This document shows positions 47,604-56,807 of a stretch of DNA of 64,000 bases, one piece after another. The DNA lies in the NCBI RefSeq assembly GCF_000717475.1, contig NZ_JPIK01000011.1, forward strand, positions 107,199-171,198, written 5' to 3'. Origin of the DNA: Desulfonatronum thiodismutans. GTDB taxonomy: Bacteria; Desulfobacterota; Desulfovibrionia; Desulfovibrionales; Desulfonatronaceae. Every line of letters begins with the position of its first letter. Within the stretch, counting starts at the first letter, position 1. The translations under genes were made by a program, and so were the position numbers. The notes below the pieces were generated by a model, which had not been told where the DNA came from, ran no database searches, and saw nothing but the letters and a program-made list of their open reading frames with translations.

Positions 47604-48743
47604 ATGCTCATCGACAGTACATTGCGCGAAGGCGCGCAGATGTTCGGCGTCTACTTCTCGGACGCCCAGCGCCGGGACATCCTCTCCGGGTTGATCCAGG
47701 CAGGGATAGACGAAGTGGAGATCGGCTGGGTAGGGCAGGACGGGCTGGAGGATCTGCTCCGGCACGGAAGAAAGGAATATCCGTCCGAACGGACCAGACT
47801 TACGGTTTGGTCGCCGCTACGGTTGCTTGATCTGGATCGCATGAACGCCATGGGCGTCAGGCGCATCCAGTTCGGCGTCCCGGTTTCGGACGCCCACATT
47901 GAGCATCGGCTTGGCACGGATCGGGCAGGACTATTGCTTCGACTTCAAAACATATTGCGCCGAGCAGCGGAGTTGGAGATGGCGTTCGTCGGGGTCGGGC
48001 TGGAGGACGTATCCCGGGCGAACCGGGATTTCGCTTTGCAGGTCGTTCGGGTGGTGGAGGAATGCGGAGGCAGGCGGGTTCGCCTTTCAGACACCGTGGG
48101 CCTGCTCACGCCGCTGGAAACGGCGGAACTGACACGCTGGTTCACGGACCGGACCGAATTGGCAATTGGATTTCACGGCCATGACGACTTCGGCATGGCC
48201 ACGGCCAACGCCATCACCGCCCTGGCCTCGGGGGCCGAAAGCGTGGATGTGTCCGTGCTGGGAATCGGGGAACGGGCCGGGATCGCGGCCCTGGAAGAGG
48301 TCGCCGGTCACCTGAACCTCAGGCGGGGAGCCGGCTATGATTTGAAGCAGTGCGCCCGCCTGGCCCGTATGGTCGCCGAGGCGGCCCAGGTGCCCCTGGC
48401 CCGGAACAAGGCCCTGGTCGGAGAGGATCTGTTCGCCTGCGAAACCGGGTTGCACCTGCAAGGGTTGTCGAAAGACCAAAGCCTGTTCGAACCCTATGCC
48501 CCGGAAAAAATCGGCGCAAGCAGAAAGCTGGGTCTGGGCGACAAAATCGGAAAGTCAGCCGTCCGCCACGCCGCCCACCAGCAAGGCATCGCCGTGCCCA
48601 GTCACGGAATCGAAAACTTGACCCGCCGCGTCCGTCTCCTTTCTCAGGCTTTGGCTCGACCACTGTTTAACGAAGAGTTCAGGGCCTTGGCCATGACCGC
48701 TGACTCCGCGGCCTCAAGCTCAGAGTCATGCTACGCCCCCTAA
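47604..48743 (+). CDS. nifV: Homocitrate synthase NifV
   Basis: A 379-residue LeuA/NifV-family enzyme that condenses acetyl-CoA with 2-oxoglutarate to homocitrate, the organic part of FeMo-co. Conserved motifs are DSTLREGAQ, GFHGHDDFGMATAN (metal-binding His191 and His193) and GIGERAG. The absence of the LeuA regulatory domain and the nif location favour NifV over isopropylmalate synthase. AAGGA precedes the ATG. The last about 25 residues (Ala/Ser-rich) are unremarkable. Confidence 0.93.
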   Translation: MLIDSTLREGAQMFGVYFSDAQRRDILSGLIQAGIDEVEIGWVGQDGLEDLLRHGRKEYPSERTRLTVWSPLRLLDLDRMNAMGVRRIQFGVPVSDAHIEHRLGTDRAGLLLRLQNILRRAAELEMAFVGVGLEDVSRANRDFALQVVRVVEECGGRRVRLSDTVGLLTPLETAELTRWFTDRTELAIGFHGHDDFGMATANAITALASGAESVDVSVLGIGERAGIAALEEVAGHLNLRRGAGYDLKQCARLARMVAEAAQVPLARNKALVGEDLFACETGLHLQGLSKDQSLFEPYAPEKIGASRKLGLGDKIGKSAVRHAAHQQGIAVPSHGIENLTRRVRLLSQALARPLFNEEFRALAMTADSAASSSESCYAP

Positions 48744-48812
48744 AGAATCCTCGCGCATGTCCGATAAAGACTTGGAGGCATCGTTTTTTTCATCAGCCAA
48801 CAAGGAGGTTTT

Positions 48813-49025
48813 ATGGAACTTGGAACAGCAGCGCAAAGTCAAACAGGCATCGCCATGATGGCGCAGACCCTGCAAAACGCTACCATGGGGGCGGATATCG
48901 TCACCAAAACTCTCGGAGCGGTCAATCAGCTCAATGCCGGGGCAGGTGGCGCGGCACAACCCGTAGACACCAGGGCGGTGGCTGAAGCTACCGGAAAGGG
49001 TCTGAGGATCGACGCGGCGGTATAA
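48813..49025 (+). CDS. Small YjfB-like putative motility protein
   Basis: A 70-residue protein (MELGTAAQSQTG) with Met/Gln/Ala-rich helices that resembles the YjfB family found with flagellar genes. A good ribosome site (AAGGAGG, 48801-48807) lies 5 bases upstream. It has no signal peptide. It sits 69 bases after nifV with no flagellar neighbours. The family link is tentative. Confidence 0.6.
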   Translation: MELGTAAQSQTGIAMMAQTLQNATMGADIVTKTLGAVNQLNAGAGGAAQPVDTRAVAEATGKGLRIDAAV

Positions 49026-49145
49026 ATCCAGAACCAATCCCTCACGATGCCGCTTTCATGAAGCGCGGAGAGCAACGATTTCGATTATTCGTCAACCTGA
49101 TAAAATGGGATGACGACGGATGAAGTCGGCTTTCCGCCAAAACAA

Positions 49146-49187
49146 CCGGCCGGTCGCGGGAGTCCCGTGACCGGCCGGATGTTTTTT
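49146..49187 (+). terminator. Rho-independent terminator
   Basis: A 15-base arm CCGGCCGGTCGCGGG (49146-49160) pairs with 49164-49178 with one mismatch, followed by ATG and six T. It ends the small YjfB-like gene transcript and separates it from the convergent nitroreductase gene. Confidence 0.88.
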
Positions 49188-49203
49188 GAATCCGTGCTAA
49201 ATA

Positions 49204-49716
49204 TCACCATCCATTCTTGTGCACCCGGTCCGCTTTGAAACGATCCTTATGCGTGAACTCCTGGGCGGGCCAGCCCAGAGGCACGATGGCATGGGCTTCC
49301 ACGCCGCCAGGCAGGCCGAGAATCCGGCGGACGGCGTCCATCCGTTCCAGGATCGGAGCGACCCCGGTCCAGACCGTGCCCAGGCCCAGCCCCCTGGCGG
49401 CCAGGAGCAGGTTCTGGACCGCCGCGGCCAAGTCTTGGACCCAGTAGCCGGGGTACTTCTCCAGGGCCAGTTCCGCGCAGACCACGATGCCGATCGGGGC
49501 CTGCCGAAGCATGCCCACGTAGGGATGGATCCGGGACAGCTCATCCCTCAAGGCTGCATCCGTAACCACAACGAAATGCCAGGGCTGGGCGTTGCCCGCG
49601 CTGGGAGCGGTCATGGCCGCGGCCAGGATCTTTTCCAAATCCGTTTCACTGACCGGTTTGTCCGGGTCGAACTTGCGGATGCTGCGCCGAGTGTGCATTG
49701 CTTCAAAAACGTTCAT
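49204..49716 (-). CDS. Nitroreductase family protein
   Basis: A 170-residue flavoprotein. ATG 49716 is chosen because AAGGAGG precedes it. Motifs are RRSIRKFDPDKPVS, APSAGNAQPWHFVVV and GLGLGTVWTGV near the C-terminus. It would bind FMN and reduce nitro or quinone compounds with NAD(P)H, but the substrate is unknown. It stands alone on the minus strand. Confidence 0.9.
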   Translation of the reverse strand: MNVFEAMHTRRSIRKFDPDKPVSETDLEKILAAAMTAPSAGNAQPWHFVVVTDAALRDELSRIHPYVGMLRQAPIGIVVCAELALEKYPGYWVQDLAAAVQNLLLAARGLGLGTVWTGVAPILERMDAVRRILGLPGGVEAHAIVPLGWPAQEFTHKDRFKADRVHKNGW

Positions 49717-49799
49717 ATCGTGTTCCCTCCTTGAATTGGTCGAGGTGTGTCCGTGAGGTGTCCTCTGGTCGGATGCGTCATGCGAGTCTCTAAGCGGCT

Positions 49800-50993
49800 T
49801 CAGCACTGTTCTTGTTTCTGTTTGCCGCGTTCTTCCATCGGCGGCACCAGGACCTTGATCGGTTCGTGAACGCCGCTGATCCCGGCATAGGTCCGCAGAC
49901 GGGTGATCAGCACCGGAGTGACCTCCTGGCCCTGGGCCACCAGCAGCATGCCTCTCTGGCTCTGTACGTCCTCGGCCAGGAGCATCCCGCTTTCCAACTG
50001 ATCCACGCGCACTTCCCGCATTTCATACCCGGTCTTGCTGCTGAGCACTTTAGCCAGGGCATCCAGAATCTGAGGGTCATACCACCCTTCCCGGCCGCGC
50101 AGAATGTTCTGGGCCTGTTCCGCGGACTTGCCGGAATTCTCTAACTGGTCAAAGTCCACCAGGATTTTCAGGATGCGTCCGCCAAGGGGGATGTCCGGCC
50201 CGGTTTTTCCGCCAATGGGCGCCCCCTGTCCGTCATAATGTTTTTCCTGGTAAAGGATGATTTCCCGAACATTTTCCAGGCGGGGGATATGGCTCAACAG
50301 ATCAGCGGCAATGGCCGGATGCATGTCATAGACCTGCTGCATCTCGCCATCCAGGCTCTCGCCCTGAATGATGCGCTGAATGGCCATGGAGGGCAAAAGC
50401 ATGCAGCCGATCTGGGAGAGCAGGGCCGCGTTTTCCATTTCCCAGGTCTTGGCCACGCCCAGATGCAAGGCGATCTGACGGACCAGGCGATGGATGCGGT
50501 TGGCCCGGCCAAAGGCGTCCGGGTTCACCAGGGCCAGTAGCTCGGTGAGCACCTTGACGCTGCCGCTGAGGGTCTGCTCCAGGAGCTGTTTTTCCGCGGT
50601 CACCAACCGGTACTGACGCAAAGCGTCATCCAGAACCCGCTTCATATGCTGGGCCGAACAGGGCTTGGTCAGGAACCGGAATACGCTGCCTTCGTTTACA
50701 GCGGCGATGGAAGATTGAACATCAGCGTAGCCGGTGAGCATGATCCGGATCGTGTCCGGGCTGATCTCCTTGAGCCGGGTCAAAAACTGCACCCCGTCCA
50801 CCCCAGGCATGCGCATGTCCGAAACCACCACGGCGAACGGCCCCTTGCGGGCGATGACCCCCGCGGCTTCCCGAGCGCTGGTGGCGGTTTCCAATATATA
50901 TTCCTTGCGGAAGTTTCGACGCAAGGCGTCCAGGATGTTCTGGTCGTCATCCACGAAAAGGATTTTATCCTGAATGGTGCATTGATCGCTCAT
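49800..50993 (-). CDS. Response regulator with degenerate HD-GYP output domain
   Basis: A 397-residue protein. REC (KILFVDDDQN, VVVSDMRMPGVDG, FRFLTKPC) occupies 10-130. Residues about 150-390 align with an HD-GYP domain, but the HD dyad is replaced (SQIGCMLLPSMAI) and GYP is GAP in HYDGQGAP, so c-di-GMP hydrolysis is doubtful. It probably acts as a signalling or binding protein. It is the third gene of a minus-strand trio of receiver proteins. AAGGAA precedes the start at 50993. Confidence 0.85.
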   Translation of the reverse strand: MSDQCTIQDKILFVDDDQNILDALRRNFRKEYILETATSAREAAGVIARKGPFAVVVSDMRMPGVDGVQFLTRLKEISPDTIRIMLTGYADVQSSIAAVNEGSVFRFLTKPCSAQHMKRVLDDALRQYRLVTAEKQLLEQTLSGSVKVLTELLALVNPDAFGRANRIHRLVRQIALHLGVAKTWEMENAALLSQIGCMLLPSMAIQRIIQGESLDGEMQQVYDMHPAIAADLLSHIPRLENVREIILYQEKHYDGQGAPIGGKTGPDIPLGGRILKILVDFDQLENSGKSAEQAQNILRGREGWYDPQILDALAKVLSSKTGYEMREVRVDQLESGMLLAEDVQSQRGMLLVAQGQEVTPVLITRLRTYAGISGVHEPIKVLVPPMEERGKQKQEQC

Positions 50994-51052
50994 GGTCGAG
51001 TTCCTTTAGGACACTGGAAGTATTCGGGGAAAAATCAGAGTCATGTGGTGAA

Positions 51053-52669
51053 TTACGAAAAAGGATCGTCCGCCGTGGAGGCCGGTAATCGTAAAACAAA
51101 CGTCGTGCCGCGTCCCACTTCGGACTCCACGGCAACGGTTCCTCCATGGCGCTTGACAATGGCGTTGTGCACGATCACCAGTCCCTGCCCCGTACCCTTG
51201 CCCACTTCCTTGGTAGTGAAAAACGGATCGAAGAGTCGCGGCTTGATATCATCCGGAATACCGGCTCCGGTGTCCGAGATTCGGATTTCAATCCACTCTC
51301 CGTCGTAGCGGGAGGAAATAGTGATCAGCCCCTGCTCCTGGGAGTGCTCGCCATGGGCTTCGGCGACGGCCTGGGCCGCGTTGGTCACGATGTTCAGGAA
51401 AGCCTGGTTCAGCTCACTCAGATAGCAAGACATCCTGGGCAGCTCCGGATCCAGATCCATGTGCATTTCGGCCACGTATTTCCATTCGTTGCGGGAGACC
51501 GTGACCGTATCGGTCAGGGCCTTGTTGATGTCGGCCAGAACCATATTTTTTTCGCCAGGATGGGCGAAGGACTTCATGGATCGGACAATGTGGGCCACTC
51601 GTTCCAAACCTCCAAGGGATTGCTCGATGGCCTGAGGGGTTTCACGAAGCAAGTACTCGACGTCGATGGCGGAAAACCTGTTTTGCGCCTCCTTGACGTT
51701 ATTGACCGAAAAACCGCTTGTCGATTCGTCGCCGAGAAGTTCCCGGCAAGTGGAAATCAGGAAGCGCAGATCCTTGAAAGCATCCTGCAAGAAGCGCATG
51801 TTATCGCTGATAAACTGAATGGGCGTGTTGATTTCGTGGGCCACGCCCGCGGCGAGCTGACCGATGGATTCAAGTTTCTGAGCTTGCAGCAGATGTGCTT
51901 CCAGCAGACGACGTTCGGAAATGTCCTCGCCTAGCAGGACCGCCCCGCCCAACCCCCGCGCCAAAGAGGAAAAAACCGGATCGATATTGATGTTCAAATA
52001 GCCTTCGTAGCCTTTCGGACGTGTAAACCGGACGTTTTCGAGGCGAACGCTGGCCATGGTATCCCGACAGGAGCGAATCCCCTCCAAAACCCGCTCGGAC
52101 TCCCAACTCAGGCTCAAATCTTCCAGCACACGATCCTTGACGTGATCATAGGGCAGACCGAACAGTTTCGTGGCAATATGGTTCCACCGGGAGATCCTTC
52201 CCCGTTCGTCGATGACCACCAACATGGACTGGATGGAGGCCAAAATCTGGTAAATTTCCAAGTGCGAGCGGCGCACCTCTCGCTCGGCTTTTTTCATTTT
52301 GAACAAAGCCGCAATCCGGGCCAAAAACTCCCTGGCCTTCATCGGTTTGACCAGGTACTCGTCCGCCCCGATCTCCAGACCGTCGGCCTGTTTTTCTGAA
52401 TCGACGTACTTGCCTGAAAAGAGAAAGACTGACGTCCCGGACAAGGATGGATCATTCTTGATCCGCCGACACACATCCACGCCGTTGCCGTCGGGCAGTC
52501 CCACATCCAGCAACACCAGGTCCGGTTGCAGTTCACGGGTCAGGGCAAGCCCCTCGGAGGCGGTTCTTGCCAGGCTGACCTCGTACCCTTGGGACGTGAG
52601 GATCTCCGCATAGAGTTCCAGCAGAATTTCTTCATCGTCAACGATCAAAATAGATTCCGTTTCGCCCAT
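51053..52669 (-). CDS. Hybrid REC-PAS-histidine kinase
   Basis: A 538-residue soluble kinase. An N-terminal receiver (ILIVDDEEILLELY, LVLLDVGLPDGNG, DEYLVKPM) and a PAS domain with RWNHIATKLFG are followed by a kinase core with H-box VAHEINTPIQFI and HATPase motifs NAAQAVAEAH and DTGAGIPDD. AAGGAGG is upstream. With the receiver proteins encoded on either side it forms a compact signalling cassette. Confidence 0.93.
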   Translation of the reverse strand: MGETESILIVDDEEILLELYAEILTSQGYEVSLARTASEGLALTRELQPDLVLLDVGLPDGNGVDVCRRIKNDPSLSGTSVFLFSGKYVDSEKQADGLEIGADEYLVKPMKAREFLARIAALFKMKKAEREVRRSHLEIYQILASIQSMLVVIDERGRISRWNHIATKLFGLPYDHVKDRVLEDLSLSWESERVLEGIRSCRDTMASVRLENVRFTRPKGYEGYLNINIDPVFSSLARGLGGAVLLGEDISERRLLEAHLLQAQKLESIGQLAAGVAHEINTPIQFISDNMRFLQDAFKDLRFLISTCRELLGDESTSGFSVNNVKEAQNRFSAIDVEYLLRETPQAIEQSLGGLERVAHIVRSMKSFAHPGEKNMVLADINKALTDTVTVSRNEWKYVAEMHMDLDPELPRMSCYLSELNQAFLNIVTNAAQAVAEAHGEHSQEQGLITISSRYDGEWIEIRISDTGAGIPDDIKPRLFDPFFTTKEVGKGTGQGLVIVHNAIVKRHGGTVAVESEVGRGTTFVLRLPASTADDPFS

Positions 52670-52698
52670 TTCCGCTGATCCTCCTTGACCACCATTGA

Positions 52699-53922
52699 TC
52701 AGGTTGCGCTCTCGACTTCGGCCATTCCGAAGAGATCTCTGGCCATTCCCTCCCAGAGGGATATCCGGTCCGACAGGCCACAGAAAGCCAAGTAGTCCGC
52801 ATCCAGCCCTTCGGGCATTCCGGTGGGGCCTTCGGGTTGCAACTGGATGGTCAATGCGTTGGCGGCATGCAGTGCCGTCAAGGGAACAAACTGCGTCGTG
52901 GTGCTCAGAACGGGTTCATGATGAAAGGCGATGGCTTCCAGCACCGGATCGGACATGCCCCACAAGCCCAGGACATAGGCCCCAAGCTGGGCATGTCCGG
53001 CACCCAGAACCTCTCGTTCCACGGCGGGTAGCGACATGTTTTTCGCGGCGACCATTTCAAGTATCTCATCGTACAATCCAGGACAGTTCACGGCAAAAAT
53101 CAACTTGCCCACGTCATGGAGAATTCCGGCCAGGAACGCATCTTCCTGGATATCCCGAGACTCGTTTTCCATGGCACAGATCCGCTTGGTCAGGGTGGCG
53201 GTCATCAGGCTGTGCCGGGCAAGCCGGGCCAGGGATAAGCGCGGGCATTTCCTGGGATCATATTGTGAAAAAATCTGGACATGCAGCACCAGGGCCTTGA
53301 CCGTTTCCGTACCCAACAGATTCACGGCCTGGGCTGGGCTGGTCACCTTGGTGTACATTCCGAAAAAGGACGAGTTGACCAGTTGCAGAATTTTGGCGGA
53401 CATGCCCACGTCCGTGGAAATAATTTCGCCGACTTTCTTCAAGGAGCAGTGGGAGGATTGCAATTCTTCCTGAATCGCCACGTACAGCTTGGGCAGACTG
53501 GGGATTTGTTCCAGGCTGGAGGACAGACAGGTCAGGGCTTCCTCGGCCAGATAGCGGCGCAGGGCCAGGAGACGGCGAAGCACGGCGATCAACGCTTCCG
53601 GACTGCACGGCTTGCTCAGATACTGATGCACCACCTTGGTGGAGCCCATGATCATCCGTTCGTCCATATGCCCTGACAAGGCCACCCGGGCGGCATTGGG
53701 ATACAGCTCCTTGACCTCGGTCAACAGCTGGAGCCCATCCATGCCCGGCATGCGCATGTCCGAAACCACCACGTCCATGGACGTGGCGGCCATCAGCTCC
53801 AAGGCTTCTTTCCCGCCGGGCGCGAAATGCAACTCCCACTCCCGACTCTGACTGTGTAGCATCCGCCGCAACCCGTGCAGTACTTGATGCTCGTCGTCCA
53901 CGAACAGAATGCGGTACTTCAT
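52699..53922 (-). CDS. Response regulator with HDOD domain
   Basis: A 407-residue protein. The start at 53922 (MKYRILFVDDE) follows AAGGAG; a longer frame to 53985 has no site. REC is at 1-125 (VVVSDMRMPGMDG). The HDOD domain is at about 140-340 (LPSLPKLYVAIQEEL, LGTETVKALVLHVQIF, LHDVGKLIF). HDOD proteins are non-catalytic HD relatives that act in signalling and chemotaxis-related pathways. First gene of the trio; the gap to the kinase gene is 29 bases. Confidence 0.92.
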   Translation of the reverse strand: MKYRILFVDDEHQVLHGLRRMLHSQSREWELHFAPGGKEALELMAATSMDVVVSDMRMPGMDGLQLLTEVKELYPNAARVALSGHMDERMIMGSTKVVHQYLSKPCSPEALIAVLRRLLALRRYLAEEALTCLSSSLEQIPSLPKLYVAIQEELQSSHCSLKKVGEIISTDVGMSAKILQLVNSSFFGMYTKVTSPAQAVNLLGTETVKALVLHVQIFSQYDPRKCPRLSLARLARHSLMTATLTKRICAMENESRDIQEDAFLAGILHDVGKLIFAVNCPGLYDEILEMVAAKNMSLPAVEREVLGAGHAQLGAYVLGLWGMSDPVLEAIAFHHEPVLSTTTQFVPLTALHAANALTIQLQPEGPTGMPEGLDADYLAFCGLSDRISLWEGMARDLFGMAEVESAT

Positions 53923-54320
53923 GGCCTGCTCCTTGGCGGTTGATGAGATGTCCATTGCAATCATCCTTTCGATTCCAGGCATCACGTTCTCGCCGTCGTG
54001 TCAATACGGTTCGTCGATTCCCTCATAGCCAATGTCCAAGTCGGCATTCTTGAAAAGCAGCTTGGGTTCCAGGCGAATGGCCCGGGTTATGTTCTTGCAA
54101 AACAGCCGGACGAGAAAACGATGTGCAGGATTTCCAGGAGGGCATTTTCCTTGAAGAGGCAACCGTCTGACTTTACGTGAATATAACTGGGCGGAATCAA
54201 TAACTGAACGACTTCAACCCTTCTCGCGGAACCTGAGCGGATTTATGAGGGACATGAAAACCTCCTGGCGTGGTTACATGCTGTGAGACAACGTCAGGAA
54301 ATGCAAAATTGCAGCAAAGG
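53923..54320. other. Intergenic stretch with a possible decayed coding fragment
   Basis: About 398 bases. On the minus strand, bases 53999 to about 54170 translate to a coherent stretch ending LLFKNADLDIGYEGIDEPY then a stop, and a neighbouring frame contains ENALLEILHIVF, as though a frameshift had separated them. No ribosome site or complete start is seen. I do not recognise the family. The rest holds no recognised element. Confidence 0.3.
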
Positions 54321-54662
54321 CTACTCGTCACGGTCTTTGCTCTGCCTCTCTTCCCGACCTTCCTGATACCCCTTTTCAAATGCTGTTTTCGCCCTGGCAA
54401 AACTCGCCTTCCATACTCCCCAGGAGGATTCGACGCCCTGCCTGAGTTCTTCCCAGGTTGATTCTCCCGCGCTTTGCAGATCCACGATTTTCTCTTCCAA
54501 TTCCTGGCGCTTTGACCGCAACTCTTCAAGCTTCTGCTGACACTTGATTTTTGCGTCCGCTTCGGCCTGGTCCGCTTTGGCCGTCAATTTGTCGATGTCC
54601 GCGTTCCATTCGTCAACCTTGGCTTTCAACCTCTGGACATACGCATCACGTTTTTCCGACAT
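54321..54662 (-). CDS. Small coiled-coil protein
   Basis: A 113-residue charged protein starting at ATG 54662 after GGGAGG. Nearly the entire length from residue 5 to 60 is predicted helical coiled coil (KLKA-type heptads, AEADAKIKCQQKLEELRSKR), followed by a helix with WEELRQGVESSWGVWKASFARAK. It resembles small stress-associated coiled-coil proteins, without a defined function. It is 26 bases downstream of treZ. Confidence 0.8.
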   Translation of the reverse strand: MSEKRDAYVQRLKAKVDEWNADIDKLTAKADQAEADAKIKCQQKLEELRSKRQELEEKIVDLQSAGESTWEELRQGVESSWGVWKASFARAKTAFEKGYQEGREERQSKDRDE

Positions 54663-54688
54663 AATCTGTCACCTCCCTGTATAATTCC

Positions 54689-56542
54689 TCATTTAGGGAC
54701 CACGGTCCACATTATTCCCCAGCCCTGCAATTCCACGTCGTTTCCTTTTCGTTGAGCGTAAGGCGAAACATAGATGATATCCAGTGAATCGGGAGCATTT
54801 TTCGGGCCAGAGTTAGTCAGGAATGACTTGGGACCGAGATTGCCCGTCATGCGCAGAACACGGTCATCGGTCAATGGCCAGTCCACGATTAGCACGCTGG
54901 ATTCGTGGATTTGCCATGTGGCGGCTCCGGGCTGCATCAAACCCAGCAAGGGCACGATGCGTTCCCGGCGCAGGGCCAGAAGATCCCGGTAGAAGGTCAG
55001 CCACTGGGCGTGCCCCACGGAATAGCGCTCATCCCAGTTCAACACGGCGCTCCGGGCCGTGGCAGGATCGTTGGGGTCGGGGATGCGCTTGCGCATGGCC
55101 GGGTCGGCGAACTCCGGGAAGGCCGCGAATTCCTTGCGCCGGCCTTCCCGGACCGCATCGGCCAAATCGCCCTGGAAGTCGCAAAAAAACGGAAAAGGCT
55201 GCTCCGTGGCCCACTCCTCGCCCATGTAGAGCATCGGAATCTGGGGGCTGAGCAAATACATGGCCGTCAGGGCCGTGCGCTTTTCCACCGGGGCCAGCAA
55301 GGTCAGCCGCTCTCCCAAAGCCCGGTTGCCGATCTGGTCGTGGTTCTGAATAAAGGCCACGAAGGCTTCGGGCGGGAGATGGGCACTGGGCTCGCCCCGG
55401 GCCTCGCCCTCCCGGTGGGGTGAGGGTTCGCCCTGATAGGCGAAGCCCTCGGCCAAACATCGGCCCAGCCGGTCCAGCGCGTTGTCCGCGTAGTCCGCGT
55501 AGTAGCCCTGGGTCTCCCCGGTACCCAGCACATGGTAGACATGGTGAATATCGTCGTTCCACTGGGCCACGTAGTATTTTGGCTCCCCGGTTCCTGCTCG
55601 CCCCAGAAACCGAGCCTGATTGGCGTCGTTTTCCAAAACCAGGTGCACGTGTCGGTCCTGGGGAAGCACCTTGCTCACGGTCTGGGCCAATTCCTCCAGG
55701 ATATGCACGGGACCGTCATCCTGGATGGCATGGACCGCGTCCAGGCGTAGGCCGTCAAACCGATACTCCCGCAGCCAGAACACGGCGTTGGCAATAAAAA
55801 AGTCCCGGACCTGACGCACGGAAAAATCAATGGCCGATCCCCAGGGGGTCTGGTAGGCCTCGGTGAAGAACTGGGGAGCATAGAGATGGAGGTAGTTTCC
55901 TTCCGGGCCGAAATGATTGTAGACCACGTCCAGAAAAACCATCAGCCCCAGCCCATGGGCCTCGTCGATGAGACGCCGCAAATCCTGAGGCGAGCCGTAG
56001 ACCGAATCCGGGGCAAAGGGCAGCACCCCGTCATACCCCCAATTGCGGCGACCCGGAAAATCGGCCAGAGGCATCAGCTCCACGGCCGTGACGCCCAGTT
56101 CCTTGAGATATGGCAAGCGGGCGCGGACTCCGTCATAGGTGCCTTCCGGCGTGAACGTGCCCACATGGAGCTCGTAGAGCACGGTCTCCGCCCAGGGCCG
56201 CCCTTTCCAGTCCGAATTCTCCCAGGTGAACCCGGCGGTATCCACCACCTGGCTCGGCCCGAAGCCGTCCTCAGGCTGAAAGCGCGAACCCGGGTCCGGG
56301 ACCAGAGTCTCGCCGTTGATCTTGAAATGATACAAGGAGCCGACCCCGGCCTCGGGAACCAAAACCTCGCGCCAGCCGTTTCCAGCGTCCGCCATGGCCA
56401 CGCTCCGCTCCGCTCCCTCTCCCGTCAGGACCACGTCCACGTGTTTGGCTCCCGGAGCCCAAAGCCGAAAACGTACGCCGGCGTCTTCGAGACTCGGGCC
56501 AAAGGAACACCTTTCCAAGAAGGATCTAATCTGATTGTTCAT
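54689..56542 (-). CDS. treZ: Malto-oligosyltrehalose trehalohydrolase
   Basis: A 617-residue GH13 enzyme. The start at 56542 (MNNQIRSFLER) follows AAGGA. An N-terminal CBM48-like domain (FRLWAPGAKHVDVVL) precedes the catalytic barrel: DVVYNHFGPEGNYL, nucleophile GLRLDAVHAI, acid/base VLENDANQ and IQNHDQIGNRA. It releases trehalose from maltooligosyl-trehalose made by TreY; treY is not seen here. Trehalose is an osmoprotectant. The protein includes a Pro/His-rich insertion (SPHREGEARGEPSAH). Confidence 0.9.
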   Translation of the reverse strand: MNNQIRSFLERCSFGPSLEDAGVRFRLWAPGAKHVDVVLTGEGAERSVAMADAGNGWREVLVPEAGVGSLYHFKINGETLVPDPGSRFQPEDGFGPSQVVDTAGFTWENSDWKGRPWAETVLYELHVGTFTPEGTYDGVRARLPYLKELGVTAVELMPLADFPGRRNWGYDGVLPFAPDSVYGSPQDLRRLIDEAHGLGLMVFLDVVYNHFGPEGNYLHLYAPQFFTEAYQTPWGSAIDFSVRQVRDFFIANAVFWLREYRFDGLRLDAVHAIQDDGPVHILEELAQTVSKVLPQDRHVHLVLENDANQARFLGRAGTGEPKYYVAQWNDDIHHVYHVLGTGETQGYYADYADNALDRLGRCLAEGFAYQGEPSPHREGEARGEPSAHLPPEAFVAFIQNHDQIGNRALGERLTLLAPVEKRTALTAMYLLSPQIPMLYMGEEWATEQPFPFFCDFQGDLADAVREGRRKEFAAFPEFADPAMRKRIPDPNDPATARSAVLNWDERYSVGHAQWLTFYRDLLALRRERIVPLLGLMQPGAATWQIHESSVLIVDWPLTDDRVLRMTGNLGPKSFLTNSGPKNAPDSLDIIYVSPYAQRKGNDVELQGWGIMWTVVPK

Positions 56543-56807
56543 GGTTTGCTTTCCTTGTTCAGTGCGTGAGTGAAAAAAAGCCGCTTTGTGTGGTCGTGAA
56601 GAAAATAAATGTGTTATTACCATACACAACCAATACCTGGCGGAATCCTTTACGCAACACACGGACGGATTGATAAACGGCAAGCCTTGGCTCCTAATCC
56701 ATGCCTTTGCCCTCAGCCCGGATCATCCGAATGTTTTCCAGCCCACTCGGTAGGGTGACCAGATCCGCGTTCCGTGACAGTTATTTTCACCGTCACCCCA
56801 CGATTCA

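Noticed and set aside
48350..48670. An alternative plus-strand frame inside nifV.
   Set aside because: It overlaps the catalytic region of a complete NifV and has Arg/Pro-rich shadow composition.
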